64,000 bases of DNA from Chaenocephalus aceratus (lineage: Eukaryota; Chordata; Actinopteri; Perciformes; Channichthyidae), in the NCBI GenBank assembly GCA_023974075.1, contig CM043788.1, forward strand, positions 27,563,980 through 27,627,979, given 5' to 3'. Position 1 is the stretch's first letter. Each line of letters opens with the position of its first letter. Positions 1 through 12,543 of this stretch are shown here, in pieces. Made by a program: the position numbers and the translations under genes. Below the pieces are notes generated by a model. It had not been told where the DNA came from, ran no database searches, and worked only from the letters and a program-made list of their open reading frames with translations.

Positions 1-185
1 ATAGAGATAAAAGAAGGGCAATTAGCGACTCAAAATGACCTTGGAAGCAACCATTTATTTATGTAGAATTATTCTTTTAATTTCTTATCTCCATTTGTAA
101 TATACAAATTAGTAAACATATTTAATGGAAACATTATTATGCATTTTTTCCCATGCTGATTCAAACAATAGCTCTGTTGTATCTG

Positions 186-287
186 ATTTCATTTAATTCA
201 AACCTTTATTTATACAGATAAAATCCCATTGAGATCATTGATCTCTTTTCCAAGGGAGACCTGTTCAAGTAGTTCCACATGAAACAT
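186..287 (-). repeat. LINE 3' tail, short 5'-truncated copy
   Basis: About 100 bases are nearly identical to the reverse complement of the 3' end of the LINE at 46072-47705. Shared parts are the tail of ATTTC-type pentamers, the palindrome GAGATCATTGATCTC and the block CAAGGGAGACCTG. Similarity stops after GAAACAT. This is what a very short, 5'-truncated LINE copy looks like. The clade of the parent LINE is not certain. Confidence 0.8.
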
Positions 288-751
288 GATCTAATTGTAT
301 CCAACAGTCCTGAAATGTAGTTAACTTACATTTCCAAAGTTCTTACATCCTAAAATGAGCCACTGTAATAATTCACTGTAAATGGGGATTCCTAGCAGCA
401 CAAAGGATAACCTGATAGACAATGGCCGTTACAGATGATGGAATGTGTTCCAAAGAGAATGAGCCCTGTTTTTTTGTTATTTGCTCTTTTTAAGTTTGGA
501 GTAGACTCTCCACCCCCCTCTTGAGCTCCAATGGGAGTTCCCTGCAGATTTGGAGACGGTCTATAAAAAAAAAAATCTACATAGGATTGTTTGTCATTTT
601 GGATTAGGTTGACACTTCCATCCAAGGCGAAGCACACCAATACACAACCATGACACAAATAACATGTAATAAGGGTTGAATCTGTGACTTCATCAATAAT
701 TAGGAGCTTTGGTTAATTTGTTGAATTGCCTTGGGTTTTTGTTTGTTTGTA
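288..751. other. no recognisable feature
   Basis: AT-rich sequence with a short A run at 567-577. I see no coding signal, repeat boundary or RNA gene. Confidence 0.5.
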
Positions 752-808
752 GCCTTTATTTAACATTCCCATTGAGATCAACGATCTATTTTTCAAGGGA
801 GACCTGGG
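752..808 (-). repeat. diverged copy of the same LINE-tail motif
   Basis: The order CCTTTATTTAACA, CCCATTGAGATCAACGATCT, CAAGGGAGACCTGG repeats that of 186-287 with substitutions. It is read as an older copy of the same or a related LINE 3' tail. The shared palindrome around GAGATCA/TGATCT is probably a conserved 3' hairpin. Confidence 0.6.
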
Positions 809-848
809 TTAAATTGCAGTCTAGTAAGACAGCATTAATTGTTAAATG

Positions 849-1023
849 TTACTTGTTAGACACTTTTATCCAAAGCAACTTACATACTCAATACTGTGGA
901 CAATCCCCACAGGAGCAATTTGGGGTGAAGTGTCTTGCCCACGGACACAACTGACTGCAGTGGGGTTTCAACCTGTGACCCCTTGATCCAAATACCAACG
1001 CTCTATCCACTGCACCACACGCC
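849..1023 (-). repeat. tRNA-derived SINE
   Basis: Read on the minus strand, the element begins with a tRNA-like head. An A-box-like GGTGCAGTGGATAGAGCG is followed about 35 bases later by a B-box-like GGTTGAAACCC. It continues through a body with GGGCAAGACACTTCACCCC and ends in CTTTGGATAAAAGTGTCT. That tail resembles the LINE-derived tails of teleost SINEs. The copy has diverged and is not a functional tRNA gene. Confidence 0.75.
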
Positions 1024-2119
1024 TTTACATTAATCATTATTTTGACCACACTGAGATCAAACGGAAATATTAAACACATTTTCTCACAGTCCTCAGTTTG
1101 CATTGCCTCTCACAGAAAACAAACAACTGTCAGGGCGGTGCCTGCTCTTTCCCCCCTCACTCCTCTTTCTCTGCAGTCTTTGCTTGCGTTTCAACCATAG
1201 AGGTTTCAACCTTTTGTATTATTTTTTTAAGACTATGCCATGCCACACATTCCTATTCTCTCTTTTACTAAAATGTTGTAGCAGTAATAAAACACAATGC
1301 GCCATCATTTTGCCAGCCTTGTTTCAGACCTTTACATGACCTTTGAAGAAAGAGCATTTTAACTCAATCTGCCTGGAAAGTCATCTCTGATTCAGGTTAC
1401 CCTGAACACACTGTCCTTTTGCACTTTTAAAGAAAAATCAAGGGTCAGACTGTACATCACGATGATCCTCTGTGATGGATTGAAAAGTGTTTATTGTATA
1501 AGACTTGTTAAATGAACAAGAAGGCATCACAAAGAATGGCATCACAAATTATGTTGACTTTGTATTACTTTTTCAATGTATAGTAAAATTGCTTTGAAGT
1601 TCTGGCTGACGTTGGCAGTAGCTGTTTAATAATTTTTTGTAAACACATGGTAATACATTTTTGATTGTGTTTATATATGTTTTCATTCAAATCCACAACA
1701 TAAACCAAGTATGTTAGACTTTATTATTGATTGAGAGCAGGAAATGATCTGCAGACTTCAAGCTAACTAGAATTTGAATACACTCTCACTACATTCGAGA
1801 CATAAGCAACACTCCCCCTACAACATGAGAAAGGGTGTTGGGATAAGTTGACCCCCCATCCCCCCCATCCTCTGTTTCTAGGCAACTGCACACATTTGTT
1901 GTCATGTGAATACAAATATGCTCATGTGAGCTCTATTGTGAGAGAAAAGCAAATAGGAGAGGTGTTAACTATTTATTTCCGAATAACAATATTGATGAAG
2001 CATACTGTATAAAACCATGTGTATCTTTGAGCTAAAGATTAGCCTGTATTGCTAAGCTAGTCAGTTCTTTTCTAAAATGGTAGCTGTGGGCAGAGTGAGC
2101 CACATGCTATGGGATAAAT
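1024..2119. other. no recognisable feature
   Basis: Low-complexity AT-rich DNA. The reading frames are short and show no known domain. No TIR pair or SINE box was found. Confidence 0.5.
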
Positions 2120-3080
2120 TAAGGCTGCGGCCACACGAGGACGAAAACGGTCGTTTGCGTTACTGTTTAGTGTCATATAGACCGTTCGGCCACACGAGGA
2201 CGACCGAATACGGCACTAAACGACTGAGGAAACGATAACGGGTCCCAAGGTGGATAGAACGGCATACGCAACGCTCTGGGGGGGTCCAACGGCTCCGTGT
2301 GTACGCCCTATACGACAGGGTTGCCAACTCTCACGCATCTGGCGTGTGACACACGCTTTCACTCTCAATCTCACGCTCTCACGCTGCCCAAACTATTCTC
2401 ACGCCAAAACAAGAATACCGAAGACTAGAAACGGTTTTGAAAACTTTTGTCACGTAGTGATCGTCTTCTCAATAGAACATCTTTGATAATGTCTTCTGAC
2501 CAATCAGAATCAAGATAACGGCGTTGTGTTGTTGCAGGAAGTCCCGACGGAGAATACTTTTGCTGTAGTACATCTCTATATACATCGATACAACATTATG
2601 TGTTGATAGAAATCAACACATAATGAAATAAGACCCCACGGTTTGATGATTGATAGGTGTGTGGGCTGTCTTTCATTTTGACAACCAGAACAATGGGGGC
2701 TATCCACCCTTATTGTAAAGTAATTCACAGCCTCTTCCCTCTTCTCTCTGTGAGGAGCAGCAGGTTCAGCTTTCAGAACAAAGTAACACAAAACTAAAAT
2801 GGCATTCATTTTTTAAATATGTCGTGTAGTAATAGATGTATTTATTTTTCTTCTCAAGAGTACCAGAATGTGTATTTTATGTTAGTATTTCAACACATCT
2901 CCTGGGGGAGAATCTCCCCAGACCCCACTGCAGGGGTTGGGTTTTCAGCAGTTTTCAGCATGTCAACTCTTTCACTTGTGGGGAAATTGCAGGATTGGCT
3001 CCAGGTCGCCCTTTTTATTTACTACATGACAAATGTGCCTTTTTATTTCATACAGTTCAATTTGGATTGAGGAAATAATT

Positions 3081-3178
3081 TAAACCTCACGTGTGGCGTT
3101 TCACTGTCAAGGGGAGCGTGTATGTAATTACATTGCAAATACTGACTTGAGCCCCACCACTGTATGGGTTAGCCCTAC
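3081..3178. repeat. dispersed segment also present at 29.6-30.0 kb
   Basis: The segment runs from TAAACCTCACGTGTGGCG to GGGTTAGCCCTAC. It matches, in reverse complement, 29609-29680. In the same orientation it matches the spacer 30009-30039. Here the sequence is uninterrupted, so it serves as a pre-insertion reference for the paired MITEs at 29.7-30.4 kb. Confidence 0.8.
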
Positions 3179-3400
3179 CATAGATTACCCAACACAAATA
3201 CTCCGTGGCCGCCACTGCCGACCCGTATTGCGCATGCGCAGATCTAAGATCCAGTAGAAATGATAAAAAGTAAAAGTTTGCTGCTTATTGTTCTACTAGG
3301 CCAAAATAGAGTCAACGAGTATGAGAGTGAGTGTTAATTAATATATTTGGCAGTTTGGAATAAGTCTGTAGATTTGTTTGTGTGTGTGTGTGTTTCATGT

Positions 3401-3646
3401 ATAGGCATCTCACGATAATTACATTTTGTTGGATACATTTTCCCGGAAATTATTGCAATAAACGATAATATTGTCGGCACCGTTGTATGACCATTTTAGA
3501 CCACTGACATAATGATAATATATAATAATAATTCAAGTACATCCTTTCAAACTGCTAGTCACATCCTCATGTAAATGGCAATTTATCGAGTTCATTTTTA
3601 TTTATCGTACGATAAGTCAACTAATTGCTTATCTCGACAGGCCTAT
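3401..3646. mobile_element. small MITE, third nesting level (probable)
   Basis: The ends ATAGGCATCTCACGATAA and the complement of ATAGGCCTGTCGAGATAA form an imperfect inverted repeat. The interior is rich in CGATAA/TTATCG words, as in a widespread teleost hAT-type MITE family. I could not find a convincing target duplication, so the exact ends are uncertain. Confidence 0.5.
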
Positions 3647-4654
3647 GCACACAATAAAACAGTGGAAACAAACATGTGTTTGACTTTCATTAGTGAATGA
3701 AACTGTGTGCCCTTTATAGTCTGTGTCCAATATTGTGTATTTGTATATATATATCCTATATATATGCTAAGGTCCCGCTACTGACACGATAGCAGTCATT
3801 TCGTGTGCATATGTGTAATCAAACCCATGATACCAAAATCTCACTCCAGCCAGGTACCCAAAGTTGGCAACCCTGCTATACGATCATTTTCCGATAATGA
3901 TGAGGCAATAGCCCCACCTCTGCTGCTCACCCCCGCGTCAAAGTAAACTCTTTCACTCGATATGGACCTAAACGCGAGTGAAGTGTAATCTGACAGGACG
4001 GAGACACGCAGCTCTGCTCACCTGCAGCTCACCTGCAGCTCCTCCCGCTGCAGCAAAACACACACTTCAAGTCAGATCATCACCCTTAGCTATTTTAATT
4101 ACCTTTCAAACTACCTAAACTAGTTATAAATATGTTTATTTTTACTGTCGGCCGGGTCACTCATTACTGGATCAGCTGCTGCATGAGACAGACACTGACG
4201 CTGTCCGAAGAGAGGGAGGAAAAAGAGAGGCTCCGTGTATTTTATTATTATAATATATAGAGTCGTTATTCATTTGTTTTAAAGTTCAATAAATAACAAA
4301 GAAGACCTTTGACCGGCACTTTTATAATTTTGTCCGGAAGATTTAAACTTTAATACACGTTGACTGGCGAAAAACTCTGCCCGGTTCCCTCGGCCCCCAC
4401 CGCGGAGAATAAACAGAAGGGCAACCATGACAACCATGCTTCTTCGCTGCTTTTGTGGAGGAAGTTACAGCGCCACGTACAGGCTCCTGCATATGTACTG
4501 CAGCTTCTCCAGCGGTTGGAGCTAAACGGAGCGGTCTCGTGTGGACAGACACTATCCGGATAACTATTGCGTGTGGACGGAAGCTTGTTTGTGATTGCGT
4601 TTGCGTTAATCCTATGCATTTAGCCGTTTTCGTCCTCGTGTGGCCGCAGCCTAA

Positions 4655-7600
4655 GTCAGTGGTATTTAAGAGAATATATAACATTATTTGGAAAAAGAAA
4701 ACACAATATTAGAAATGTGTTTTGATGTATTCTGTAAACTGGATGTGTTTCAGCTTGCAGGCGTTGGTGTTATATTCCACTAGCTTGCTTGTTGTCACAT
4801 CCTTCACCTAGTCTTGAACCAATATCATGACTTCCTCTTAGTGGCTTGTGACACGTAATAAATTGAAGTGAAACATGTCATGTTAAAAGGCCCCCACCAT
4901 GTGGATCTAGTTTCGTTCTTTATCTCAACAGCAGACGACAGGCTGGGAGCAGCTGTGTGGCATCGCTGTGACAGGCAGCCGTGCCAATGAGCTAGTGCCA
5001 TCCAGACTTAATTCCCCCCTCAACCTACTTTGTGGCTTTGACAAATGCGTCTGTCTTGTGTCATGCTTTTCAGAGGGAGCCCCTGAGTTGTCTTACTCAT
5101 CAGCCAACCAACATACAAACCAGTCGTGAACACGTTGCTGTAGATGGATTGTTGCTGGGTTGGAAATTGCAAAGTGTTCTCATTCTTGGGGTTATTATTA
5201 AACCAAGTATAATGCAGACTTTACTGAAGATTACAGTTTTTGGTGTTTTCAAAATGAATTACTATGATTTTTTACAACCTTTTTTGACAAGAGCATCCAT
5301 CTTTTTAAGTATCTCTGTAAATGACTGTAAATGATGAGGATATTTCAGTGGGTAGATATGAATGGTTACAGATATCTCCAATATTTGCTTTTTATCTTTG
5401 CAGTTTGACATCATTGCGAAGGTTATACATTTGCAAATGTCATGATGTTGTCGTGATTTCTGCTCAAGATCACACTTACTATGTCAAACATCACAATTAT
5501 TTGCCTTACTAAGAAATAATGTTGGTTGTTTCTTCACCTGAAATCACTTTAACATTCAGATGCATATAATTAACAAGTTGTGTGGTAATTAAAAATGGTT
5601 TACAGGAAAGACAAATAGGTGGGATGTTTATACCCATCCCTGAAGCCTAAAATACAGCAATGATTGGTTCAGAGACGTGTATCATCAGCATCACTAAAAC
5701 TATAGTAGTAAGTAAGTGAGTAAGTCTTCTTTGGCATCAAACTCTATTTTAGACAGCAATGTCATTTTACCGAAAAAATGCTCACCCTTTAAAACGACAG
5801 CATCATTTAGCATCGTTAGTTCTCTAGTTTCGTCAATAGTTGGCATAGTAACCAATAAGGCAAGGGGTAATTGAACGTATTGAGTGACAGATTAAAATAT
5901 TAAAATAGCCATTGGATCTGAAAATTAGTACCGTCATAATGGCGTAGGTGTACACACGCATTTGCCACTATTTATGCTCAGGTGTCAGTTTGCAAAGCAG
6001 TCTCCCACAGTGTTGCTGGAGGCAACACTTTCTTTCTTTCAGCAAAAGCCTGAAACAGCAGCTGTATTCAGATGGAAGAGCTTCACTCTTATGCTTCACA
6101 TAAAAACCTTGCCTCATTTCCTGCACCCTCTCTGTGCCATATTTGTAAGTCCAATCTGAACAAATTAGTTATTTCCTCCCTTCCTACTCTTTTTTTCTCC
6201 TTTCTTCTGAAGTAAAACATGGTAGTTACTGTCTATTCTTAGACCGAGCCGGATTGCCTTTTAGCTTTAGACTTCCGAGCGTATGCAATTTTTTGCTCAT
6301 AGACAATGATCCTTTAGTTCTTTCTTGTGCACATTCTCCAGGGGATGAAGCTACGGCAGTTGGAGGAGTTTGGCAAAAAACTTTTCTCAACTTCAACCAA
6401 GGCATGTGTTCAGAAAGTTACAGCAAAGTACAAGAACTCTGTGTCGGATATCGTCTCATGAGGGTGGCTGTCATATATGCAGGGGAATGGTGTTACATAC
6501 TTGCTGAGTCGCGCAATGTGTCTGTCTGCCATGTGCTGTGTGTTATGCTTGAGAGGGTTTTAAGAACATGCCCGGATGGTTCCGTCTTCCCTTTCTTTCT
6601 GCAAGCAACGGATGGTGCCAATGGTGCTTTACTGTGAAAGGTAACTGTCAAAATCTGTAACCATAAGTGTAATGGCTAAAAGAATGGTTGTCCTCATCTG
6701 ATTCTATCTCAGATGAGGATTTTATTTTTTGTAGCTGCTATGTTCAATGCAGACAGTTGGTCAGATGGTGCTATGATGTAGATATCCAGCAACTTATTTT
6801 CTGTCCATACTCTGAAGCCCTTTGAAGCTCCCTGGGGCAAAAGCCTATCTGTGTGTGTGTTAATGGTTGAATTAGCATTTATATAAATTCCTTTAAAATT
6901 ATACTTAATACTGCAAACATATGGATTATGAAACCAGTAACATTATTCAGTATGACTTTTGTTAACAGTGTCATGAGTAAATATTTGTATTTATCTTTCC
7001 GACTCACATCTTGGGCTTTTCTGTCCCGCTTGAATCAGCTTAAATTAACCTAATTGTTTTATTTAACCCTCAGAACAACATAACTGAGTGCTACATCAAC
7101 GAGTGGTCATTGAGGGACAGGATGGGAAGAAGACACTTATACTGTAGATCCCCACTTTGGGCAACATCTTCATTAATCACGCCCACAATCAATGGCTGCA
7201 CAGGAAACAGGGTCTGCCCAGTGCCTCACACAAACAACAAAATAGATTTTTCCGTATTTCATCTCTCACTCGTTGTATCTTTGACCCAATTTGACTCTAA
7301 ATTTGATTCTGCTAAACTCTCAAGTGTAAATGTCCTAATGTTTCAGCGGAAATACTGGATAAGAGATTCCTTACTGTGGCCAGCAAAAGCCATTAGTCCA
7401 GGGTGAACGCTATTAAACCTAGGGTGTGTCTTCTTGAATTATTTTGCCCCTGCATGTTGTTGTCCATTATACTGAATCTCTTAGGTTTCTTTGTTGAAAA
7501 TGTTTTGCATCAGGGCATCAAGCAAGATTTTAAAATGCACAAAAACAGATTAGGGACAAGGATATCACAACCATCATAATTGCACATGTGAAATCTCATC

Positions 7601-9733
7601 AACAAATGTATATCCATAAAAAGCCACTGCCATTGTTTCACAGTCTGAGTTTCATAGCTCTGTTGATAGTGCCTTTGTGCCATAACACTGATAATGTTGC
7701 CTTTTGTTGCTGATTATATCTTATCCTTTGTTGGTGTTGTGGATTGTATCACTTCCCTTCAAATCAGATAAATGTTATGGGTTCCAATGAGCCGTGAAGC
7801 TCGCCTGATTAATTGAAAAATCTAGAGAGATAAAGACCATACTGCTGCTAAACCAAGGAGCACAAAGGTAATGAAGAGATACAAGTAGCAGTGCAGCAAA
7901 GCTAAGGGGTAAAGAAAGGAAGACAAAGCTTTAAAAAGACTGACAGTAAAAGAAAGATGTCTCCGGATGCTTTTTGGAAGATTATACATGTGCAAATACT
8001 TTATATACAAAAAAATTCAGGATCCAATTATTCAAATGTTGTTTGCCCAACATCCTAAATACATCCTAAATAATATGAGCCTTTCAGAGACCGACACAAC
8101 ACAAATCCAAGAATAGGGACCACACTTAGTAAAAGGAAATTGGAGTGCTTAAAAAAAATGTTGTCATCTCTGAATTGTTTTTGGATAGTTTCAGTCTGCA
8201 GTTATATGTTCGTCTTAGCGGTCCATCAAAAGAGCTTTCAAAACTCAGTGCATGGTTGACTATGTAAATAGACAACAGCTCCAGCTCCCTAAACCAAACT
8301 TGAAGGAAGGGACACCAATGGATGCAATTCAGACTCACGGGGGTTCAAGTTAAGCTTCCGTTGTTGTTGACATTTCACATTTCACTCAAAAACGAAAATA
8401 TCAACCTGTAAGTGAGACCAGAGGAAAAGTAATTGAAAAAGCCAGCAGGATGAAATATGAAGGGTTGGAGCATTTGAACCATACATTTTTTCCAGTGGGT
8501 ACCACACCTTGAAACAGCTTATCTCTGACATGGATTTAGCAGACAATATTCTGAACCCTGGAGAGTTTACCTTGCCTTTGCACACACCCATCCCTTGTAC
8601 TCTATCTCCTCATTAGCGCACAGCCCTGAAGGATTCCTCAAATAATCGTAGGTGGTGCACATCTGAATGCATGTTCCTGCCACCGCTACTTTATTTGTTC
8701 CCTGCTGTTTACACTGATTTGGTACTCCTGGAGCTATGGCCATGTGAGACACAGCGTGACGTCAATGTCGCTACAGTGCCTCACCGTGACTTTTGAATCC
8801 CCTCTTAGGATTGTGCCCCCTCTACTTATATTCAAACACAACACAGCACCAGGGGACCAGAGTTAAGAAGCTGTGTGCAGAGCAGTGGTTTGACAGCAGG
8901 AACTGTCAGATGGCATCTTTATTATGTTCCATGAGGAGTCCTGGAGGATCACACAAGCATCTGTTTCCCCTCTTTGCTGCCACTACAGTCATATTGAAAT
9001 CTACCAACCTCCCCAATTTGACAGAAGATAATATGATTATAAGGGAACAATACAGCACAGGCAGATGCATTAGAGGGGAGGAAATAGAGGGAAGTGTATT
9101 TTAAGAGCATTGCCTGTGATTCATGTATTATCCAAGAAAATCACAAAACACAATCATTGGTGTAATGTAACTAAGAACTTACTTTGTACTTTACTGAAGT
9201 ATTTTCAATGTATTTTTGCTCTATGCTTGAATTCAAATGTTTTACTTTTAATTTGAATACATTTATTTGACAGGTATAAATGTCAAAGAAAATGTTTGAC
9301 AGAAAAATGCAGCTTTAAAATGCAGGTTGGGTGTAGGAGGAAATGTGGACTGTCAGTGCTTCAAATTGAACAAAATAATATGTGATTCGTAAAGGGCACC
9401 TGCTTTTGGGATCCTGCTGAGAGTATCTTTCCAGCAGTTGGTTGAAGATCAGGGCTGTAAAGGGAGCGGGGACCCAGTCGGGGTCCACATCTGGAGTTCG
9501 CGAACATAAAGGCTAAGAACTGAGGTTCCAGGGCCTAATTTAGCAGCTGTGAGGTAAAGAAGCTGTGGGCAAGAGGAGGAAGCACCACAAGCTGTGAATT
9601 ACTCAGAAATGATTTCATTTTGAAGCACCATACATTAATTAGATATGCTCCCTAGCAGTTGGCTTTATGTAAAATAGTATCCCTTTGTTGGACTTAATTA
9701 ACTGTAGTAACTTTAATAATACATTTTAAGAAA
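4655..9733. other. low-copy DNA, no recognised gene
   Basis: Five kilobases without a transposon I can name. The longest frame (6254-6637, plus, 127 codons) shows no domain I recognise. A minus-strand stretch near 8558-8701 is open and followed by GTAAAC, so it could be an exon, but its acceptor side is weak and the protein is not recognised. No SINE, LINE tail or TIR pair was seen. Confidence 0.5.
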
Positions 9734-11016
9734 TTGAATATGTTTTTACAGAATGTTCTAGTTTTCACTTCACTGACAACATTCAGAAAAATTGGACAAG
9801 CAGTCAGTGCCTCTGTATCAGGTACAGCAAATGTTTTGTCCCTGTGTCCACCTAAAATCAATTCAGACATCATGACACAATTCCGTCTGATAAATGATAA
9901 AGACCAGGAGGACATTGTTCAACATCTGAAATCCTCCTCCTGCAGCCTTGATATTATACCTACAGGCTTTTTCAAAATTATTTTTCATTGCATGGCCTCA
10001 GATCTACTTCATATAGTAAACAAGTCTCTCCACTCTGGTGTATTTCCACAGGCCCTGAAAACTGCAGTAATTAAACCACGCTTAAAAAAGCATAATATAG
10101 ATTCTAGACGCATCTGTAATGAATAATTATAGACCAATATAAAACCTCCCATTTTTAGGCAAAATTATTGTAAAAGTTGTTTTCTAACAGCTGAGTCATT
10201 TCATGCTTTTAAATGAAGGTTTTGAGGTATTCCAGTCAGGCTTTAGACCAAACCACAGCACTGAGACTGCTCTTGTTAAAGTCTTCAATGACATCCACTT
10301 AAACACAGACAGTGGCAGAATATCAGTGTTGGTATTATTAGATCTCAGTGCTGCATTTGATACTGTTGACCACAACATATTGCTAGACCGACTGGAAAAC
10401 TGGGTGGGACTTTCGGCAACAGTTCTAAATTGGTTTGATTCCTATTTAAAAAGGACAGAAAAAAACGTTGTCTCTATAGGCAACTACACATCAGCGTTGA
10501 CAAATATGACATGGGGGGTTCCTCAAGGCTACATCTTAGGACCTCTGCTTTTTAATATCTATATCCTACCACTGGCTCAAATAATGAAAAACATCGATCT
10601 AAGTTATCATATCTATGCAGATGACACCCAAATGTATATACAAATTTCACCAGGAGAATATTCTCCGATTACAACACTGAGTAAGTGCATTGAGCTCATC
10701 ACCGACTGGATGAGTAGGAACTTTCTCCAATTGAACAATTGATTATTGTTTTTGGAGCAAAGGAGGAACGATTAAAAGTATTCGCAGAGCTTCAGTCGGC
10801 AAACTTCAAAAACAACGAATAAAGCTAGAAATCTAGGTGTAGTGATGGACTCAGACCTGTATTTTAACAGTCACATTACAACAGTTATTAAGTCTGCATA
10901 CTACCACCTTAAGAACATATCTAGGATTAAAAGACTAATGTCACAACAGGATTTTGAAAAGCTTGTCCATGCTTTTATCTTCAGCAGACTCTACTACTGT
11001 AATAGTGTCTTCACAC
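9734..11016 (+). pseudogene. L2-type LINE reverse transcriptase, 5'-truncated and broken
   Basis: Translated pieces follow the order of an L2-clade ORF2. First comes the linker ending in PRLKKHNID, then after a shift the fingers with [15 protein letters not shown]. The catalytic block [13 protein letters not shown] and the YADD box (HIYADDTQ) follow. After a stop at 10741 come the conserved MDSDLYFNSHI and LMSQQDFEKLVHAF parts. The endonuclease is missing, so this is a truncated copy. Several stops and frameshifts show it is dead. It is interrupted at 11017 by a Rex1-like LINE and resumes at 12544. The copy at the right edge (63655-64000) is the same family. Confidence 0.9.
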
Positions 11017-12543
11017 AAGTCAATATTAGGAAGGCCCCAGGTCCTGACCATATTTGTGGGCATACACTCCAGTATTGTGCTAGCGAACTTTGTGGTGTTT
11101 TCCAGCATATCTTCCAATTGTCACTTGAGAATAGCCAAATTCCTGATATGTGGAAATCCTCAACTGTAATTCCCATCCCTAAGAAGCCTCATCCTAACAT
11201 CCTAAACGACTTCAGACCGGTGGCTTTAACGTAATTGGTAATGAAAGTGTTTGAAAAAATTGTTAAAGGCCTTGTCATGTCAGTAGTAGGTGGTGAACTT
11301 GATCCACTACAATTTGCGTATCAGGCAGGGAGAGGCGTAGAGGATGCAAAGCTTTGTATACTGCACGCCCTCCACAAACACCTTGAAAAGCCACAAGCCC
11401 ATGCCAGGCTTTTGTTTGCTGACTTTTCTTCAGCATTTAACACAATGCAGCCGCATCTCCTGGTGGAGAGCCTATTATGTAATTTTAAACTGCCCGATCA
11501 ACTTGTTTTATGGATTTTAAACTTTCTAATTAATAGAGAGCAGAAGGTGTCTGTCAATGGACGCCTCTCTGACTCTATCATCACTTCCACGGGATGCGTT
11601 CTTTCGCCCCTACTTTTTATAATGTACACTGATAAATGCAGGAGGATGCAAAACAACAGCTACTTGGTTAAATTCTCTGATGATACCGCCCTCTTGTCCC
11701 TCCTTAGCGGCTCAGAATCAGGCCACGAGTGTGCTCTTGCCGATTTTATTTCCTGGTGTGATGACAGTTTTCTGGATTTAAATGTCTCCAAAACCCAGGA
11801 ATTGATCATTGATTTTAGACGTCACAAGGATGTTCCTAAGGAGTGCATCATACACAATGACAAGGTAGAAATTGTCACATCATACAAATACTTGGGCACC
11901 ATTTTTGATGACCACCTCAAATTTGATGTGAATACTGAGTGTATTTTGAAGCGGGGTCAACAGAGAATGTACCTTCTTCGCAAACTGAACTCTTTCTCTG
12001 TCAGGCCTTTCATTCTGTCGTTTTTACCAAGCATTAATTGAGAGCCTTATTTGTTTTTCTTTTATCTGCTGGTTCCATAGCCTTACACTGAAAGACAGGA
12101 ACAGCCTGAACAGCCTTGTTAAAACCTGCTCCAAGATCATCGGCGTGAAACAGAGAGACTTAAATGCCTTCTGTAACCAACAGATTCTGCGGAAAGCAGA
12201 GAGCATTCTGAACTCTCCAGGTCATGTACTTTCACATGAATTTCGTCTGTTGCCATCAGGGCGTAGATATATGATCAAAGGACTAATCGCTTTTCTAAAT
12301 CATTCATCCCTTCTGCACTCAAACTTTTAAATTCTTGAAAAGGCTTTTAACTTGATTATTTATTTATTTATTATTGTGATGCTTTGAACTATTTATAGTG
12401 TAAATTGGAATTATCCACATCTGTGCTCCCGGGTGTATCTGTGTGTTTTCTTCTTGTATGTTCCTGCCTGTGTACATGACATAAGCTGCTGCTCATAACC
12501 AATTGCCCCTTGCGGGATTAATAAAGTTGATTGATTGATTGAG
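11017..12543 (+). mobile_element. Rex1-like LINE inserted into the L2 element
   Basis: The insertion is a 5'-truncated LINE starting inside the reverse transcriptase with KAPGPDHI. It continues through DFRPVALT, LLFADFSSAFNTMQPH, VLSPLLF, FSDD (in place of YADD) and YLGTIFDD. An in-frame TAA at 11232-11234 and a shift near 12030 break the frame. Downstream the conserved NSLVKTCSKIIG and SGRRYMIKG still translate (12112-12290). The 3' end is GGGATTAATAAAGT followed by TTGA repeats. Flanks GTCTTCACAC (11007-11016) and GTCTCACAC (12544-12552) look like an aged target duplication. Assignment to the Rex1/Babar group is from protein pattern and tail type. Confidence 0.8.

Larger units (their letters stand above)
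2316..3875. mobile_element. hAT-like element nested in the Harbinger-like element
   Basis: The ends are CAGGGTTGCCAAC and its exact complement. They are flanked by the perfect 8-bp duplication CTATACGA (2308-2315 and 3876-3883). CAGGG-type ends with an 8-bp TSD define the hAT superfamily. No transposase is recognisable inside. The interior has CTCACGC-rich sequence near the left end, a segment (3081-3178) that recurs at 29.6-30.0 kb, a TG run near 3380, and a likely third-level insertion at 3401-3646. Confidence 0.9.
2123..4651. mobile_element. PIF/Harbinger-like DNA transposon, non-autonomous
   Basis: Both ends carry the same 28-base inverted repeat without a mismatch, starting GGCTGCGGCCACACGAGGAC. 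The element is flanked on both sides by TAA. A 3-bp TWA target duplication is the hallmark of PIF/Harbinger elements. A second copy of the CGGCCACACGAGGACG motif lies just inside the left end (about 2189). No transposase is seen. More than half of the length is a later insertion (2316-3875), so the original element was about 1 kb. Confidence 0.85.

Noticed and set aside
6254..6637. 127-codon plus-strand open frame in low-copy DNA
   Set aside because: No domain, no convincing splice signals and a Cys/Val/Leu composition typical of chance frames. Kept only as a remark in the regional entry.
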